This document shows positions 9,913 to 18,435 of a stretch of 36,958 bases of DNA, one piece after another (within the stretch, counting starts at the first letter, position 1; every line of letters begins with the position of its first letter). Position numbers and translations under genes: made by a program. The notes beneath the pieces were generated by a model. It was not told the DNA's origin. It saw nothing but the letters and a program-made list of their open reading frames with translations, and did not search any database. Source of the stretch: an uncultured Clostridia bacterium (GTDB lineage: Bacteria > Bacillota > Clostridia > Christensenellales > Borkfalkiaceae); the NCBI GenBank assembly GCA_944375795.1, contig CALWAU010000126.1:1-36958 (forward strand). Reading direction: 5' to 3'.

Positions 9913-10410
9913 TTACCTTTTCCCTTCGCCCGCGGAAAGAAGCTTCGACCTTCCTCTCGCCCGTACGGCGGAACAAATCAGCAGCGCCGTGCAGACCGCC
10001 CCGACCGCCGCGGAAAGATAATTCCACCAATAGAGGCCGCCAAGCCCCGCTTCGGCGAGCGCGGAAATTATGTAGGCTGCCGAAACGACGGCGGCGCAGG
10101 AAGCGCACACGGTTTCCGCGACGAAGATTTTTCCCGCCTTTCCCCCGCCGCGGGAGAGGACGAGCGCGGCGATCCCTCCCGCCAGTGCGGAGAGGAAAAG
10201 AGGAATTTTCAGAAAAAGACCCCGCCCGGCAACCGTCATCTGCGCTTCCAAAACGGCTTCTTTCGCCCCCGCCATGGCGGCAAAGGCGTTTCCCAGCGCC
10301 CCCGCGACGATCATCGCCAGGTCGAAAATGCCCAGGCCGAAGCACAAAACTGCACAGACCAGCAAAACTATCCCCGCCGCAAGCGCGTTCTTGTCCTTTT
10401 TCAGCTCCAT
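9913..10410 (-). CDS. Four-helix membrane protein of unknown function
   Basis: 165 aa, with hydrophobic helices at about 9-30, 65-87, 97-118 and 125-148 and a basic tail. Residues 64-165 clearly resemble the C-terminal half of the neighbouring gene's product: both share GxFLK, AGGI..L.LS and the ending CTxLLICSAVRAxxRSxLL. The two are therefore tandem duplicates. GGAGG precedes the ATG. No known family was recognised. Confidence 0.75.
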   Translation of the reverse strand: MELKKDKNALAAGIVLLVCAVLCFGLGIFDLAMIVAGALGNAFAAMAGAKEAVLEAQMTVAGRGLFLKIPLFLSALAGGIAALVLSRGGGKAGKIFVAETVCASCAAVVSAAYIISALAEAGLGGLYWWNYLSAAVGAVCTALLICSAVRARGRSKLLSAGEGKR

Positions 10411-10485
10411 TCCGTTTCCCTCCGAAACGTTCTTTCGTCAAATCCCTGCCCCCGCAATTTTCGGTTTCTTTCGCGGCGGCGCAAC

Positions 10486-11577
10486 CTATCCCCTCGTTTT
10501 TCCTTCCTCCCCGGAAACCAGCAAACGCGACCGTTTTCCCGCCCGCACGGCGGAACAAATCAGCAGCACGGTACAGGCGATCCCGGCCGCTATGGCTATG
10601 TAATCCCAGGGCAACAGAATAAATTTCGCGACGACGGCCGCTATCGCCAGATACGCGACCACCGCAACCCCTCCGACGACCGCGCTCAGAACCCCGAACA
10701 CGCACAGCGAACGCGCGTTCCGCACGTTCTTTTCGCCCGAAAGCGCAAGCGAGGAAATTCCGCCGGCGACGAGCGAAATCCATACGGCCCCTTTTAAGAA
10801 AATGCCCCAGCCGATGACGATAAACTGCGGGGAAGGCTCCCATTGACCGCCGCCGAACCCCACGCCGACGCCCGCGCCGCCCACAAGCATAATCATATCC
10901 CAAAAGATATCCAAAACGGCGATGCCGGAAAGAATCAATTCCGCCAATCCAAGCGCAAACAATGTCTTTTCCGTCTTTCTTTTCGCACCCTGCCCGTTTA
11001 CGTATTCTTCCGATTTCATCTCAACCCTGCCCTCCTTATTTTCAATGCTCCGCCGAGTCACACCCTTTGTGCCTATATTTCTTTTCGGAAAAATCATCCG
11101 ATAAAATCTATGTGCATGCACCGCTACGGCAATCAAAAGCGCGACGCAACCCGCCGAAAAAACCAGGCAAAAAATATCCCACGCCACTTTCAAAGAAGCG
11201 GCAAACAGACCCGTCAACAGACAATATCCCGCAAAGCAGACCCCGGCCGCCGCCGCGCAGGCTGCAGCAAAGCGCGACATATCCCGAAAAGCGTTTTGAC
11301 TCTTTTCGTGAAGCTCTGCCTTTCCGCTGATTCCGCCGACCAGAAGCAGCGCCGCCATCGCCATGCATACGAAAAATACAGCCATCCGGAACCGCGATTC
11401 CGCCGTTCCCTCCGGCGTATCCACGCCGACGGGATCTCCGCTCGTCATCATCAATACGACGTTCACGTACCAAATTATCGCATACGGAATCAGCGCAAAT
11501 AGCGACGCCGCCGACAGCGCCGACAACCGGGCGCGTATTTTCCGGATATATTTCCCGTCTGTCCTTCTCTCTTTCAT
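10486..11577 (-). CDS. Eight-helix membrane protein made of two 4-helix units
   Basis: 363 aa read as one uninterrupted frame from ATG 11577 (AGAGGTG upstream). The first half (about 1-180) and second half (from about 187) each hold four hydrophobic helices, and the second half is a paralogue of the neighbouring 165 aa protein. A second ATG at 11019 has its own AAGGAGG 11 nt upstream, so the second half may also be made as a separate protein of about 177 aa. A stop codon lies one frame away at the junction, which hints at a former two-gene arrangement fused by a frame change. Function unknown. Confidence 0.65.
   Translation of the reverse strand: MKERRTDGKYIRKIRARLSALSAASLFALIPYAIIWYVNVVLMMTSGDPVGVDTPEGTAESRFRMAVFFVCMAMAALLLVGGISGKAELHEKSQNAFRDMSRFAAACAAAAGVCFAGYCLLTGLFAASLKVAWDIFCLVFSAGCVALLIAVAVHAHRFYRMIFPKRNIGTKGVTRRSIENKEGRVEMKSEEYVNGQGAKRKTEKTLFALGLAELILSGIAVLDIFWDMIMLVGGAGVGVGFGGGQWEPSPQFIVIGWGIFLKGAVWISLVAGGISSLALSGEKNVRNARSLCVFGVLSAVVGGVAVVAYLAIAAVVAKFILLPWDYIAIAAGIACTVLLICSAVRAGKRSRLLVSGEEGKTRG
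11019..11037 (-). promoter_or_regulatory. Internal ribosome-binding site and start codon
   Basis: AAGGAGG on the minus strand (11031-11037), then 11 nt to an in-frame ATG (11017-11019) that begins MKSEEYVNG. It would allow independent translation of the C-terminal 4-helix unit. Confidence 0.5.
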
Positions 11578-11624
11578 TTTCACCTCTCCCCCTCCCTGTC
11601 CTGCATTTTCCCCTGCCGGACACC

Positions 11625-11668
11625 CGAAAAACAAGCGTCCGGGCGCTGTCAGACAAAAACCCGGACGC
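11625..11668 (-). terminator. Rho-independent terminator of the phosphoglucomutase gene
   Basis: Stem GCGTCCGGG / CCCGGACGC (11635-11643 and 11660-11668) with a 16-nt loop. On the minus strand it is followed by TTGTTTTTC. Confidence 0.75.
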
Positions 11669-11674
11669 ACATTT

Positions 11675-13396
11675 TCAGTTTTTCGCCCTTTCGAGGAGGG
11701 CGTTGACCCCGCCCGACAGCGCCGCCAGCCCGGCATTCGCCGACGCCTCGTCCGCCGCGCGCAGAGAATAATAAATTTTCAGCTTAGGCTCGGTCCCCGA
11801 CGGGCGCACGCACACGAAGGAACCGCCTTTCAGCTCGTAATACACGCAGTTGCACTTGGGGATATCCAGCGGCTCGGTCTCCCCGGTCTCGCAGATCGTG
11901 CGCGTCGCCGCGCTGTAATCGCGCACGGCCTCGACGGCATACCCGCCCAAATCGTGCACCGCCATTCTCTTGAGGGCGTCCACGACGGCGTTCATCTCCT
12001 TCATCGCGTTGAGCCCCGAATACTGAATGGACACGTTTTTGTCGAGCACATAGCCGTATTTTTCGTAAATTTCGCACAGGCGGCGCCAGAGGGTCTTGCC
12101 GACATAGGTATAGTAGCAGACCATTTCCGCGCAGAGCATGGATGCGACGACGGCGTCCTTGTCCCGGGCGTGCGTGCCGCGGAGATACCCGCACGATTCC
12201 TCGAAACCGAACACGAAGGTATGCGAGCCGTCCCTCTCCCATTCCTTGATCTTCTCGCCGATGAACTTGAAGCCGACGGGCGTCTCAAAGAGCTCCACGC
12301 CGAAATCGTCGCAGATGGCCTTTGCCATGCCCGTCGTGACGAAGGATTTGACGACGGCGGCATTGGAGGGCATCGCGTTTTCCTCCTCTAAGCGGGTGAG
12401 GATATAATCGAGCAGCAAAATGCCCACCTGGTTGCCCGACAGCGCCCTGAACTCCCCTTTATCGTCCTTGACGGCGACGCCGAGGCGGTCGGAATCGGGA
12501 TCGGTGCCGAACACCACGTCCGCGTGTATCGTATCGGCGAGCGCGATGCCCATGGAAAAGGTGTCCTTGAATTCGGGGTTGGGCACCCTGACCGTAGAAA
12601 ATTCGGGATCCTTGGTCGTCTGTTCCTCGACGACGGAGACGTTGATGCCCAGGCGTTTCAGAATGGTCATGACGGGCACATAGCCGCTGCCGTGCACGGG
12701 CGTATAGACGAGCTTGAGATTTGCCCCGCACTTTTTCACCGCCTCGGGCGAGAGGCGGAGGCGGGAAAGCTCCTCGATGTAATCCTCGTCCAGCTTGGCG
12801 GGCACCGGCTGAATGAGCGGACTGTTCTCCTCCCCCGACACCGAAAGGTAATCGTCGATGCGGCGGATATATTCCACCACCTTTTCGGTATCCTCGGGGG
12901 ACATCTGCGCCCCGTCCGCCCCGTAGACTTTATAACCGTTGTATTCCTTGGGGTTGTGGCTGGCGGTAATCATGATCCCCGCAAACGTATGCAGATAGCG
13001 CACGGCAAAGGAGAGCATGGGCACGGGATGCACGTCGTCGAACAGATACGCCTTGACGCCGTTTTTGGCGAGCACGCCCGCCGCCGCCTTCGCGAACTCC
13101 GCCGACTTTCTCCGCGTATCGTAGGAGATGACCACGCCTCTCGCCGCCGCTTCCTTTCCCTGTTCCGAGATAAAGGAGGCGAGCCCCTGCGTCGCGCGCA
13201 TGACGGTGTACACGTTCATCATGTTGGGTCCGAACCCGATGATGCCGCGCATTCCCGCCGTCCCGAACTCCATTTCCCCGCCGAAGCGGTATTCCTTTGC
13301 CTTTTCGTCGGAAGCGACGGATTCCAGCTCCGCGCGCCCCTCCGCCGAAAGGCGGGGGTCGTTCAGCCATTTCCGATAATTTTCCCGATAATCCAT
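11675..13396 (-). CDS. pgcA: Phosphoglucomutase / phosphomannomutase (alpha-PGM family)
   Basis: Interconverts glucose 1- and 6-phosphate (or the mannose equivalents) for cell-envelope sugar synthesis. 573 aa, the usual length of the Bacillus PgcA type. Visible: FGTAGMRG near residue 45, the phosphoserine loop ITASHNPKEYNGYK (S146), the Mg loop GTDPDSDRLG (D299, D301, D303), sugar-binding GFEESCGYLRG and phosphate-binding RPSGTEPKLKIYY. AAGGAGG precedes the ATG. It has its own terminator; a hairpin CCGCCT/AGGCGG sits in the 5' leader. Confidence 0.93.
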   Translation of the reverse strand: MDYRENYRKWLNDPRLSAEGRAELESVASDEKAKEYRFGGEMEFGTAGMRGIIGFGPNMMNVYTVMRATQGLASFISEQGKEAAARGVVISYDTRRKSAEFAKAAAGVLAKNGVKAYLFDDVHPVPMLSFAVRYLHTFAGIMITASHNPKEYNGYKVYGADGAQMSPEDTEKVVEYIRRIDDYLSVSGEENSPLIQPVPAKLDEDYIEELSRLRLSPEAVKKCGANLKLVYTPVHGSGYVPVMTILKRLGINVSVVEEQTTKDPEFSTVRVPNPEFKDTFSMGIALADTIHADVVFGTDPDSDRLGVAVKDDKGEFRALSGNQVGILLLDYILTRLEEENAMPSNAAVVKSFVTTGMAKAICDDFGVELFETPVGFKFIGEKIKEWERDGSHTFVFGFEESCGYLRGTHARDKDAVVASMLCAEMVCYYTYVGKTLWRRLCEIYEKYGYVLDKNVSIQYSGLNAMKEMNAVVDALKRMAVHDLGGYAVEAVRDYSAATRTICETGETEPLDIPKCNCVYYELKGGSFVCVRPSGTEPKLKIYYSLRAADEASANAGLAALSGGVNALLERAKN

Positions 13397-13499
13397 AATC
13401 TGTTTATCCTCCTTTTGTCGATATGGTCGATGCGGGCGCCGCCTTGAACAGGCGGACGCTCCGTTATTCTATTCCTCTCATGCGGATTCTATGCGGAAA

Positions 13500-14741
13500 T
13501 TATTCCTTCTTTTCCGGATTTTCTTCCGCCGTCCTATTTTCCGCCGCCAGGGTCTCCGTCGCTTCGGCCTCTCCGCCCCGTTCGGCCTCCGCCGCGGACT
13601 CCGTTTTCTCCCGTTTTTCCCGCGCCTGCGCTTCCCGGGCCGCCAAAGCGGCGTCCAGCGTCTGTTCCGCCTTTTCCACCCGACGGGAGAGCTCCTCCGC
13701 GATCTCCGCCGCGCCCTCCAGCCCGATGGCCGCGGGGCTGTAATCCCTGTCGCCCGCGTACATGGACAAATCCTCCGAATCGATGTCCTCCACCGTATCG
13801 AAGAAGCGTTCGCTGTTGCCGCGGTCGCGGTTGGTGGCGATGCGGTCGTAAGTGATGAAATACTTTTTGCCCTGTACCGTATAGTAATTTACAAACTGCA
13901 CGCAGATGAACAGGAAATACGAAGCGGGCACGGTGACGAGCAGCGCGCTGCCGAAGGTACAGACGGCGGCCACCACGTTGACGATGATCACCAGATAGAC
14001 GGTGGCGATATAGATGGCGAACACCTTCTGAAATTGTTTTTTCAGGCTTCTGCCCCCGAAGCGCATCGCCCCGCCGATGCTCATGTTGTCCGAGGCCATC
14101 GCGGGCAGCCACATCGAGGTGAACGTCAGTTTGAGGGACTGGCACAAAACGATGAAGGTCATCGAAAAGAAGAGCGAACCGAGCACGTTCAGAAAGGAAA
14201 AGAGATAGAAGAACAAAAACCAGCAGAGCGCGATCATCGCCACGTCGCACAGAAAGACGACGGGGACGTAGACGATGCTGTAAAGGGTCGCCTTGCCGAG
14301 ATTTTTGACGTACGCCGCCGAGAAAGGAGTCTCGGCGTAAATCGACATGCGGTCGTCGAGGATGCAGCCGACGGAAAAATACCCGAGCGTATCCAGAATG
14401 CGCCCGACGAGATACACCGCCGCGACCCCCACGAGCGACCAGACGATCTGGGACATCATGGAATCGAGCAGGCGCAGAAGCGCGGCAACCGTCTCCCCGA
14501 ACCGCTCCTGAAAACCGGAGAGAAATTCGTTGTCCCCGCGGACGATCGCCGAGACAAACGCCTTGATATCCTCCACGAACATCGTCATTTCCATGCTGTT
14601 GAGAATATCCATAAGCCCGGGCAGAAGCAGCGCGCAGATGAGGGAGACCGTCACGATTGCGATCACCAGCTTATACACCAGAAGCTTATATACGTTTTTG
14701 AAATTTTCCATCAACAGTCTCAAACTGTTCCGAAATCGCAT
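13500..14741 (-). CDS. Multi-pass membrane protein with charged C-terminal coiled coil
   Basis: 413 aa. Hydrophobic helices lie around 22-45, 105-125, 150-215 (two or three spans) and 240-300 (two or three spans), followed by a roughly 110-residue cytoplasmic-looking tail rich in Glu, Ala and Arg and predicted as coiled coil. ATG 14741 has GAGGAG at good spacing and lies 20 nt after the stop of the upstream membrane gene, so the two form an operon. Both begin with a similar amphipathic N-terminus (S-x-x-x-L-x-x-N-F-x-x-x-Y). No known family recognised. Confidence 0.75.
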   Translation of the reverse strand: MRFRNSLRLLMENFKNVYKLLVYKLVIAIVTVSLICALLLPGLMDILNSMEMTMFVEDIKAFVSAIVRGDNEFLSGFQERFGETVAALLRLLDSMMSQIVWSLVGVAAVYLVGRILDTLGYFSVGCILDDRMSIYAETPFSAAYVKNLGKATLYSIVYVPVVFLCDVAMIALCWFLFFYLFSFLNVLGSLFFSMTFIVLCQSLKLTFTSMWLPAMASDNMSIGGAMRFGGRSLKKQFQKVFAIYIATVYLVIIVNVVAAVCTFGSALLVTVPASYFLFICVQFVNYYTVQGKKYFITYDRIATNRDRGNSERFFDTVEDIDSEDLSMYAGDRDYSPAAIGLEGAAEIAEELSRRVEKAEQTLDAALAAREAQAREKREKTESAAEAERGGEAEATETLAAENRTAEENPEKKE

Positions 14742-14761
14742 AGACCCTAACTCCTCGAAAC

Positions 14762-15586
14762 TCAGAAATGATAATAATATTTGAGGTCCGCCCTCTCTAT
14801 CTGCGCGCGGTCGAAATAGACGACCTGCATGCGGATGCAGAACACCGCGATCATGAACGCATACAGGACGGCGGCAAGAATAAAGCCCGCCGTTTTCCCG
14901 GGCACGAAGATGCAGCAAAGCGCAAGCAGTATTTCCGACACGGCGACGCTGAAACACTGCCCGAAGATGATTTTGCCCTTGACGGGCGCGACCAGCTGAT
15001 AGGAATACCGCAGCGCCTCAAACGCCCGGAAACCGGTGATCTGCAGGCAGGGCAGCCAGAGATAAAAAATGGAGACGATGTACAAAAGCACGAAATGCAT
15101 TCCGAAGAACACGATGACGGACAGGACGTATCTCGCCGCGATGCTCCCCGGCAGAAAGCAGCAGAAGAGAAGCGCGGAGGTGATCAGCGCCCAAAGCTCG
15201 TACACCGCCACCAGCAGAAGCGCGATCCCCGCCGTGGACATCAGGTTGTCGTTGAGTTTGGAAAACACGCCGTTGAGCGTCCGTTTCCCGATGCGCATAT
15301 GCTTTTCGATGAACGCGAACATCAGCGCGACGCACAAGACCATCAGCACGACCCCCGCCAGCCCGGAGAAAAAAATTTTCCAGGAGCGGAAATTGAGCAC
15401 GGAGACGGCGTGAAAGATGGTGGAAAACGCCCCGCCCGGCTCTCCCGTGAAATATCCCGTCAGAAGCTCGGAAATGGCGGCCTTGTCCAGCGAGAAGGCC
15501 AAAAATATCGCCGGGATCAGCGCGAACGGGAATATGTACCAGAAATTTTTGAACAGGTATTTTATCGACTGAATCGTATATTTCAT
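14762..15586 (-). CDS. Multi-pass membrane protein of unknown function
   Basis: 274 aa with about six hydrophobic helices (around 15-33, 68-92, 115-140, 148-172, 205-228 and 232-252). It starts at ATG 15586 after AAGGA; frames further upstream cross the promoter. First gene of a two-gene operon with the 413 aa membrane protein, which it resembles in its N-terminus. Function not recognised. Confidence 0.75.
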   Translation of the reverse strand: MKYTIQSIKYLFKNFWYIFPFALIPAIFLAFSLDKAAISELLTGYFTGEPGGAFSTIFHAVSVLNFRSWKIFFSGLAGVVLMVLCVALMFAFIEKHMRIGKRTLNGVFSKLNDNLMSTAGIALLLVAVYELWALITSALLFCCFLPGSIAARYVLSVIVFFGMHFVLLYIVSIFYLWLPCLQITGFRAFEALRYSYQLVAPVKGKIIFGQCFSVAVSEILLALCCIFVPGKTAGFILAAVLYAFMIAVFCIRMQVVYFDRAQIERADLKYYYHF

Positions 15587-15608
15587 AAAATGCTTTTCCT
15601 TTTCTTCT

Positions 15609-15637
15609 ATTATACAACAAAAACTTTTTCCTGTAAA
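15609..15637 (-). promoter_or_regulatory. Sigma-A promoter of the two-gene membrane operon
   Basis: Minus-strand TTTACA (15632-15637), a 17-bp spacer and a perfect TATAAT (15609-15614), 22 nt before the start codon. Confidence 0.8.
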
Positions 15638-15669
15638 GTATTTTGAGCCGAAAAAGTGACCCCGGCATG

Positions 15670-15724
15670 CTCCCTCCGCCCTTTTTCGGGGCTCCCGCCC
15701 CCGAAGTCCCCCTGCAAAGGAGCC
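15670..15724 (-). repeat. Single hairpin repeat element at the left flank of the phage cassette
   Basis: Read on the minus strand it begins GGCTCCTTTGCAGGGG, holds a perfect TTCGGGG / CCCCGAA stem, and ends GGAGGGAG. The same box-stem-box layout occurs in the elements at 26138-26188 and 26532-26582 on the other flank. The rest of the 307-bp gap 15587-15893 contains the membrane-operon promoter, an 11-bp stem CCGTCCGGCTC / GAGCCGGACGG (15771-15805) and the cassette terminator; no gene is seen. Confidence 0.45.
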
Positions 15725-15845
15725 GAACGACGGCCTTTTCTCCTTTGGCCGCCGCACTCCAAAGTATAACCCGTCCGGCTCCCCCGCGTAAAGAGAGCCG
15801 GACGGCGCAGCAGTTCCGCGGGGCCGTCCCGCGGATTTTCCGTCG

Positions 15846-15877
15846 GAAAAGCGGGGAATTTCTTCCTCGCTCCCCGC
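15846..15877 (-). terminator. Terminator of the phage-head cassette
   Basis: Stem GCGGGGA / TCCCCGC (15851-15857 and 15871-15877), followed on the minus strand by TTTTCC, 17 nt after the last stop codon of the cassette. Confidence 0.6.
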
Positions 15878-15893
15878 CCCTGCCCGACGCTTT

Positions 15894-16379
15894 TCAATCG
15901 GGCGACGCCTGGGCCGCATACAGTTCGTACAGCCCCGCATACAGTTCCCCGAGATAATTTTTTGCCGTTTCGTCCGCGCGAAAGGCCTGGAACCGCCCGG
16001 ACGCGTCCGCATACGCGCCGTCGTAATAGGCCTTGACGACGGCGAACCGCTCCTCGAACGTCAGCGAATAGTCGACGTCGTAGGGCGGCGGCTCCCCGGA
16101 CTCGGGACGGGACGCGAAGCGCAGATAAAAGAGCAGGCCGTCGCGGATATTGTCCACTTCCTGCTGGCAGCTCGCTTCCAACGCGCCGCACACCTCCTCC
16201 CAGACGGGAGAACGGAACACCCCCGCCTCCAGAAGCCTGTACTTCTCCCGCCGCTTGTCCTCCTCCAGCTGTTCGACGAGCCGGTTTTTCCGCAGCTGCG
16301 CCTCCTCGATCTCCAAAATCTGTTCCTCGGTCAAGAGGGCAAACTGCTCGTCCGTATAGGAAATAATGTCGATGGTCAA
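15894..16379 (-). CDS. Last gene of the phage-head cassette, unknown function
   Basis: 161 aa from a TTG at 16379 that has GGAGGTG 8 nt upstream. A GTG at 16451 overlapping the previous stop (GTGA) is the alternative and would add 24 residues. The N-terminal third is a charged helix (TEEQILEIEEAQLRKNRL...LEEDKRREKYR), and the rest is mixed with many aromatic residues. It is transcribed with the structural genes and sits where a connector, stopper or tail gene would be expected, but no family was recognised. Confidence 0.7.
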   Translation of the reverse strand: MTIDIISYTDEQFALLTEEQILEIEEAQLRKNRLVEQLEEDKRREKYRLLEAGVFRSPVWEEVCGALEASCQQEVDNIRDGLLFYLRFASRPESGEPPPYDVDYSLTFEERFAVVKAYYDGAYADASGRFQAFRADETAKNYLGELYAGLYELYAAQASPD

Positions 16380-16447
16380 ATGCTTTTCACCTCCCTTTTC
16401 GTCCGCGCGGCCCTGCCGCGCAAAAGTCCCCCGCGTCCCCGTCGCGC

Positions 16448-17788
16448 TCACGCATACGTCAGAAACACCAGCTCCGCGCCCGTCACCGCGGAGGAGGCGG
16501 AAGCGAGGTACAGCCGCAGGGAAAACCGCTCCCCGGAGAGCAGCGGGAAAACGGCCGCCTCCCCGTTTTCAAAGGTCAGAGAAAAGCTCCTTTTCTCCCC
16601 TCCGTTTTCCGTTTCGACGCGGCAGCCGCCCTCCCCCGTCAGGCGGAGAACTTTCCAGAATTTGCGTCCGCTCACCCCGAAATCGGTATTTTCCGCCGAA
16701 AATTCGTATTCCTCTCCCTGCGGCAGACTTCCGCCCGCCCCTATGCCGCGCACCGCGCCGTTCGCCGCACACAGCAGTCCGAGCTCCGTCTGCGAAAGCG
16801 CGTCGGCGGGCGCCGAAGAAAAATAGGCGCTCTCCGCGGCGCCGTCGAGCACGAGCAGCCTTTTCGTCCCCGAGCGGTCGGTATAAGAAACCGTGCGCCT
16901 GCCGTCCGCCCTTCCGAATCGCACCTCCCCGCTCCCGGGCAGGACGGGAACGTCGCGGCAAATTCTCTCCGCGCTTTTTCCGTCGAAGGCATACAGCCCG
17001 TCCGAAGCGAGAAAGAGTATTTTTTCCCCGGACGCCCCGTCGGACACGCCGAGGATCTCCCCGCCCTCATAGCCGAGCATGGCGACGGAGAAATCCCGCG
17101 CCGCCCCGCCCGCCTCCAACCGCAGGATCGCGCGGCGGCGAAAGAGAAACACGGCTTCCCCCAGCGGCTGCATGCTCACGATTTCTCCGTCGGCGGAGGG
17201 CAGACGGACATATCCGCCCTCGTCGGCGCTGTCCGAAAAATCGGATGCGTCCAGGGGCGCGCTGTAATGCACGGCGTCGGCAGAGGCTACAAACAGCCGC
17301 TCGTGAAAGGCGCAGGCGACGGCGGAAGTCTCGTCCGACGCCAACGTAAAATCTTCCCCGTCGTACAGCCACACCCCGTCCCCCGCGCAAAACGCGACGC
17401 GGGGCGAGCCGTCTGCGGCGTACACGTTCACCGCCTTCACGGGCAGCGTAAAAAAATGATTGAGATAAACAAATTCCCCTTCCGTCCCGTCGAAAGCGTA
17501 TATGCGTCCCTGGGCGTTGATCGCCAGAAGGCGCGTCTCTCCGCCCGCGTCCGCGGGAAAGGCGTGAAAGGAATCGGGCAGAAAGACCAGCGACGAATAA
17601 TCGTCGGCGATCTCCGCCGTCAGCCCCAGCCCGGGGCGGATGCTGCCGTCCGAGCAATCGCAGTTTGCGCCGCCCGAGGCGGAAAGGCAGCCCTCGCCGC
17701 CGCCGAACGTCGAAAACCGCTTGTACTTCACCCGCTTTTCCCGCCGCTCGGGTGCGGAAAAGCCCCTTCCCGAAAGCAGCGCGCCCAT
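16448..17788 (-). CDS. Phage-cassette beta-propeller-like protein
   Basis: 446 aa from ATG 17788, which has AGGAGG 8 nt upstream and overlaps the connector stop (TGATG), so translation is coupled. Repeated blade-like units of about 40 residues are visible (LLAINAQGRIYAFDG, VWLYDGEDFTL, LFLASDGLYAFDG, LLVLDG), which suggests a beta-propeller over about 60-310 followed by a beta-rich C-terminal domain. Its position after the connector resembles head-completion or tail-stabilising proteins of P22-type podoviruses, but that role is inferred from order only. Confidence 0.7.
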   Translation of the reverse strand: MGALLSGRGFSAPERREKRVKYKRFSTFGGGEGCLSASGGANCDCSDGSIRPGLGLTAEIADDYSSLVFLPDSFHAFPADAGGETRLLAINAQGRIYAFDGTEGEFVYLNHFFTLPVKAVNVYAADGSPRVAFCAGDGVWLYDGEDFTLASDETSAVACAFHERLFVASADAVHYSAPLDASDFSDSADEGGYVRLPSADGEIVSMQPLGEAVFLFRRRAILRLEAGGAARDFSVAMLGYEGGEILGVSDGASGEKILFLASDGLYAFDGKSAERICRDVPVLPGSGEVRFGRADGRRTVSYTDRSGTKRLLVLDGAAESAYFSSAPADALSQTELGLLCAANGAVRGIGAGGSLPQGEEYEFSAENTDFGVSGRKFWKVLRLTGEGGCRVETENGGEKRSFSLTFENGEAAVFPLLSGERFSLRLYLASASSAVTGAELVFLTYA

Positions 17789-18339
17789 CAGGCCCACCTC
17801 CTCGACCGCAGCACCCGCGCGGGGCGGGCGCGATACGCCGCGGCGAGCGCGGCGCGGTATTTTTCGTCCCAGACCTCCGATTCCTCGTACAGCCCGCAGG
17901 CGAGGCAGTATTCCGCCGCCATGCCGAAGGCGAAAAGGCGGGGAGACGCCTGCAGGACAAAATCGGAATCGTCCTCCGTCCCCTTTTCTTCGGGCGTATA
18001 CGTATAGGCGACGCGCACCTTTCCGGGCGACGTTTTCAGGTGGTCGGGAAAGAGCCGGAAGGGGATTTTATTTCCCCATTCGTCCCGCACGCCCAAAATG
18101 CGCACGGCCGCCCTTTGCAGGGCGGAATAGGCGATCGCGCCCGTCTCCGATTCCGCTTCGTCCTCCGCATACAGGGGCAGATAATCGAGGGCCAGCTCGT
18201 TTTCGACGAGGTTGAAACAGCGCAGCAGCACCTCCGTCTCCTTCTTTCCCGTTTCCCCTTCCTCCTCGAAATATTCCCGCACCCGGTTCCCGCAGCCGAG
18301 CTCGTCCGCCGCGAGCAAAATTGTTTCCTTGACCGTCAT
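17788..18339 (-). CDS. Head-tail connector / DNA-stabilising protein (P22 gp4-like position)
   Basis: 183 aa, mostly helical, beginning TVKETILLAADELGCGNRV and containing ALDYLPLYAEDE and a Tyr/Ala-rich C-terminal helix. Length (P22 gp4 is about 166 aa), all-helical look and location directly after the coat gene support a head-completion adaptor. The family call rests on context more than on a unique motif. A GGAGG lies upstream of the ATG. Confidence 0.6.
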   Translation of the reverse strand: MTVKETILLAADELGCGNRVREYFEEEGETGKKETEVLLRCFNLVENELALDYLPLYAEDEAESETGAIAYSALQRAAVRILGVRDEWGNKIPFRLFPDHLKTSPGKVRVAYTYTPEEKGTEDDSDFVLQASPRLFAFGMAAEYCLACGLYEESEVWDEKYRAALAAAYRARPARVLRSRRWA

Positions 18340-18403
18340 TTTGCGACCTTGACCTCCTTTTCCGAATCGTTTGCATAATTTTGCCGTTCTCCGAAGCCCT
18401 TTC

Positions 18404-18429
18404 GGGCGGGGCGCCCCCGCGCCCCGCCC
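18404..18429 (-). other. Strong hairpin after the coat gene
   Basis: Perfect 10-bp GC stem GGGCGGGGCG / CGCCCCGCCC with a 6-nt loop, 7 nt after the coat stop codon and with no T-run on either side. Position and form suit mRNA 3'-end protection that raises coat expression over downstream genes. Confidence 0.6.
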
Positions 18430-18435
18430 ACGGCG

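Noticed and set aside
15587-15893. Prophage attachment site or integrase remnant at the left flank
   Set aside because: No direct repeat shared with the right flank beyond the interspersed element, no tRNA gene, and no recombinase frame.
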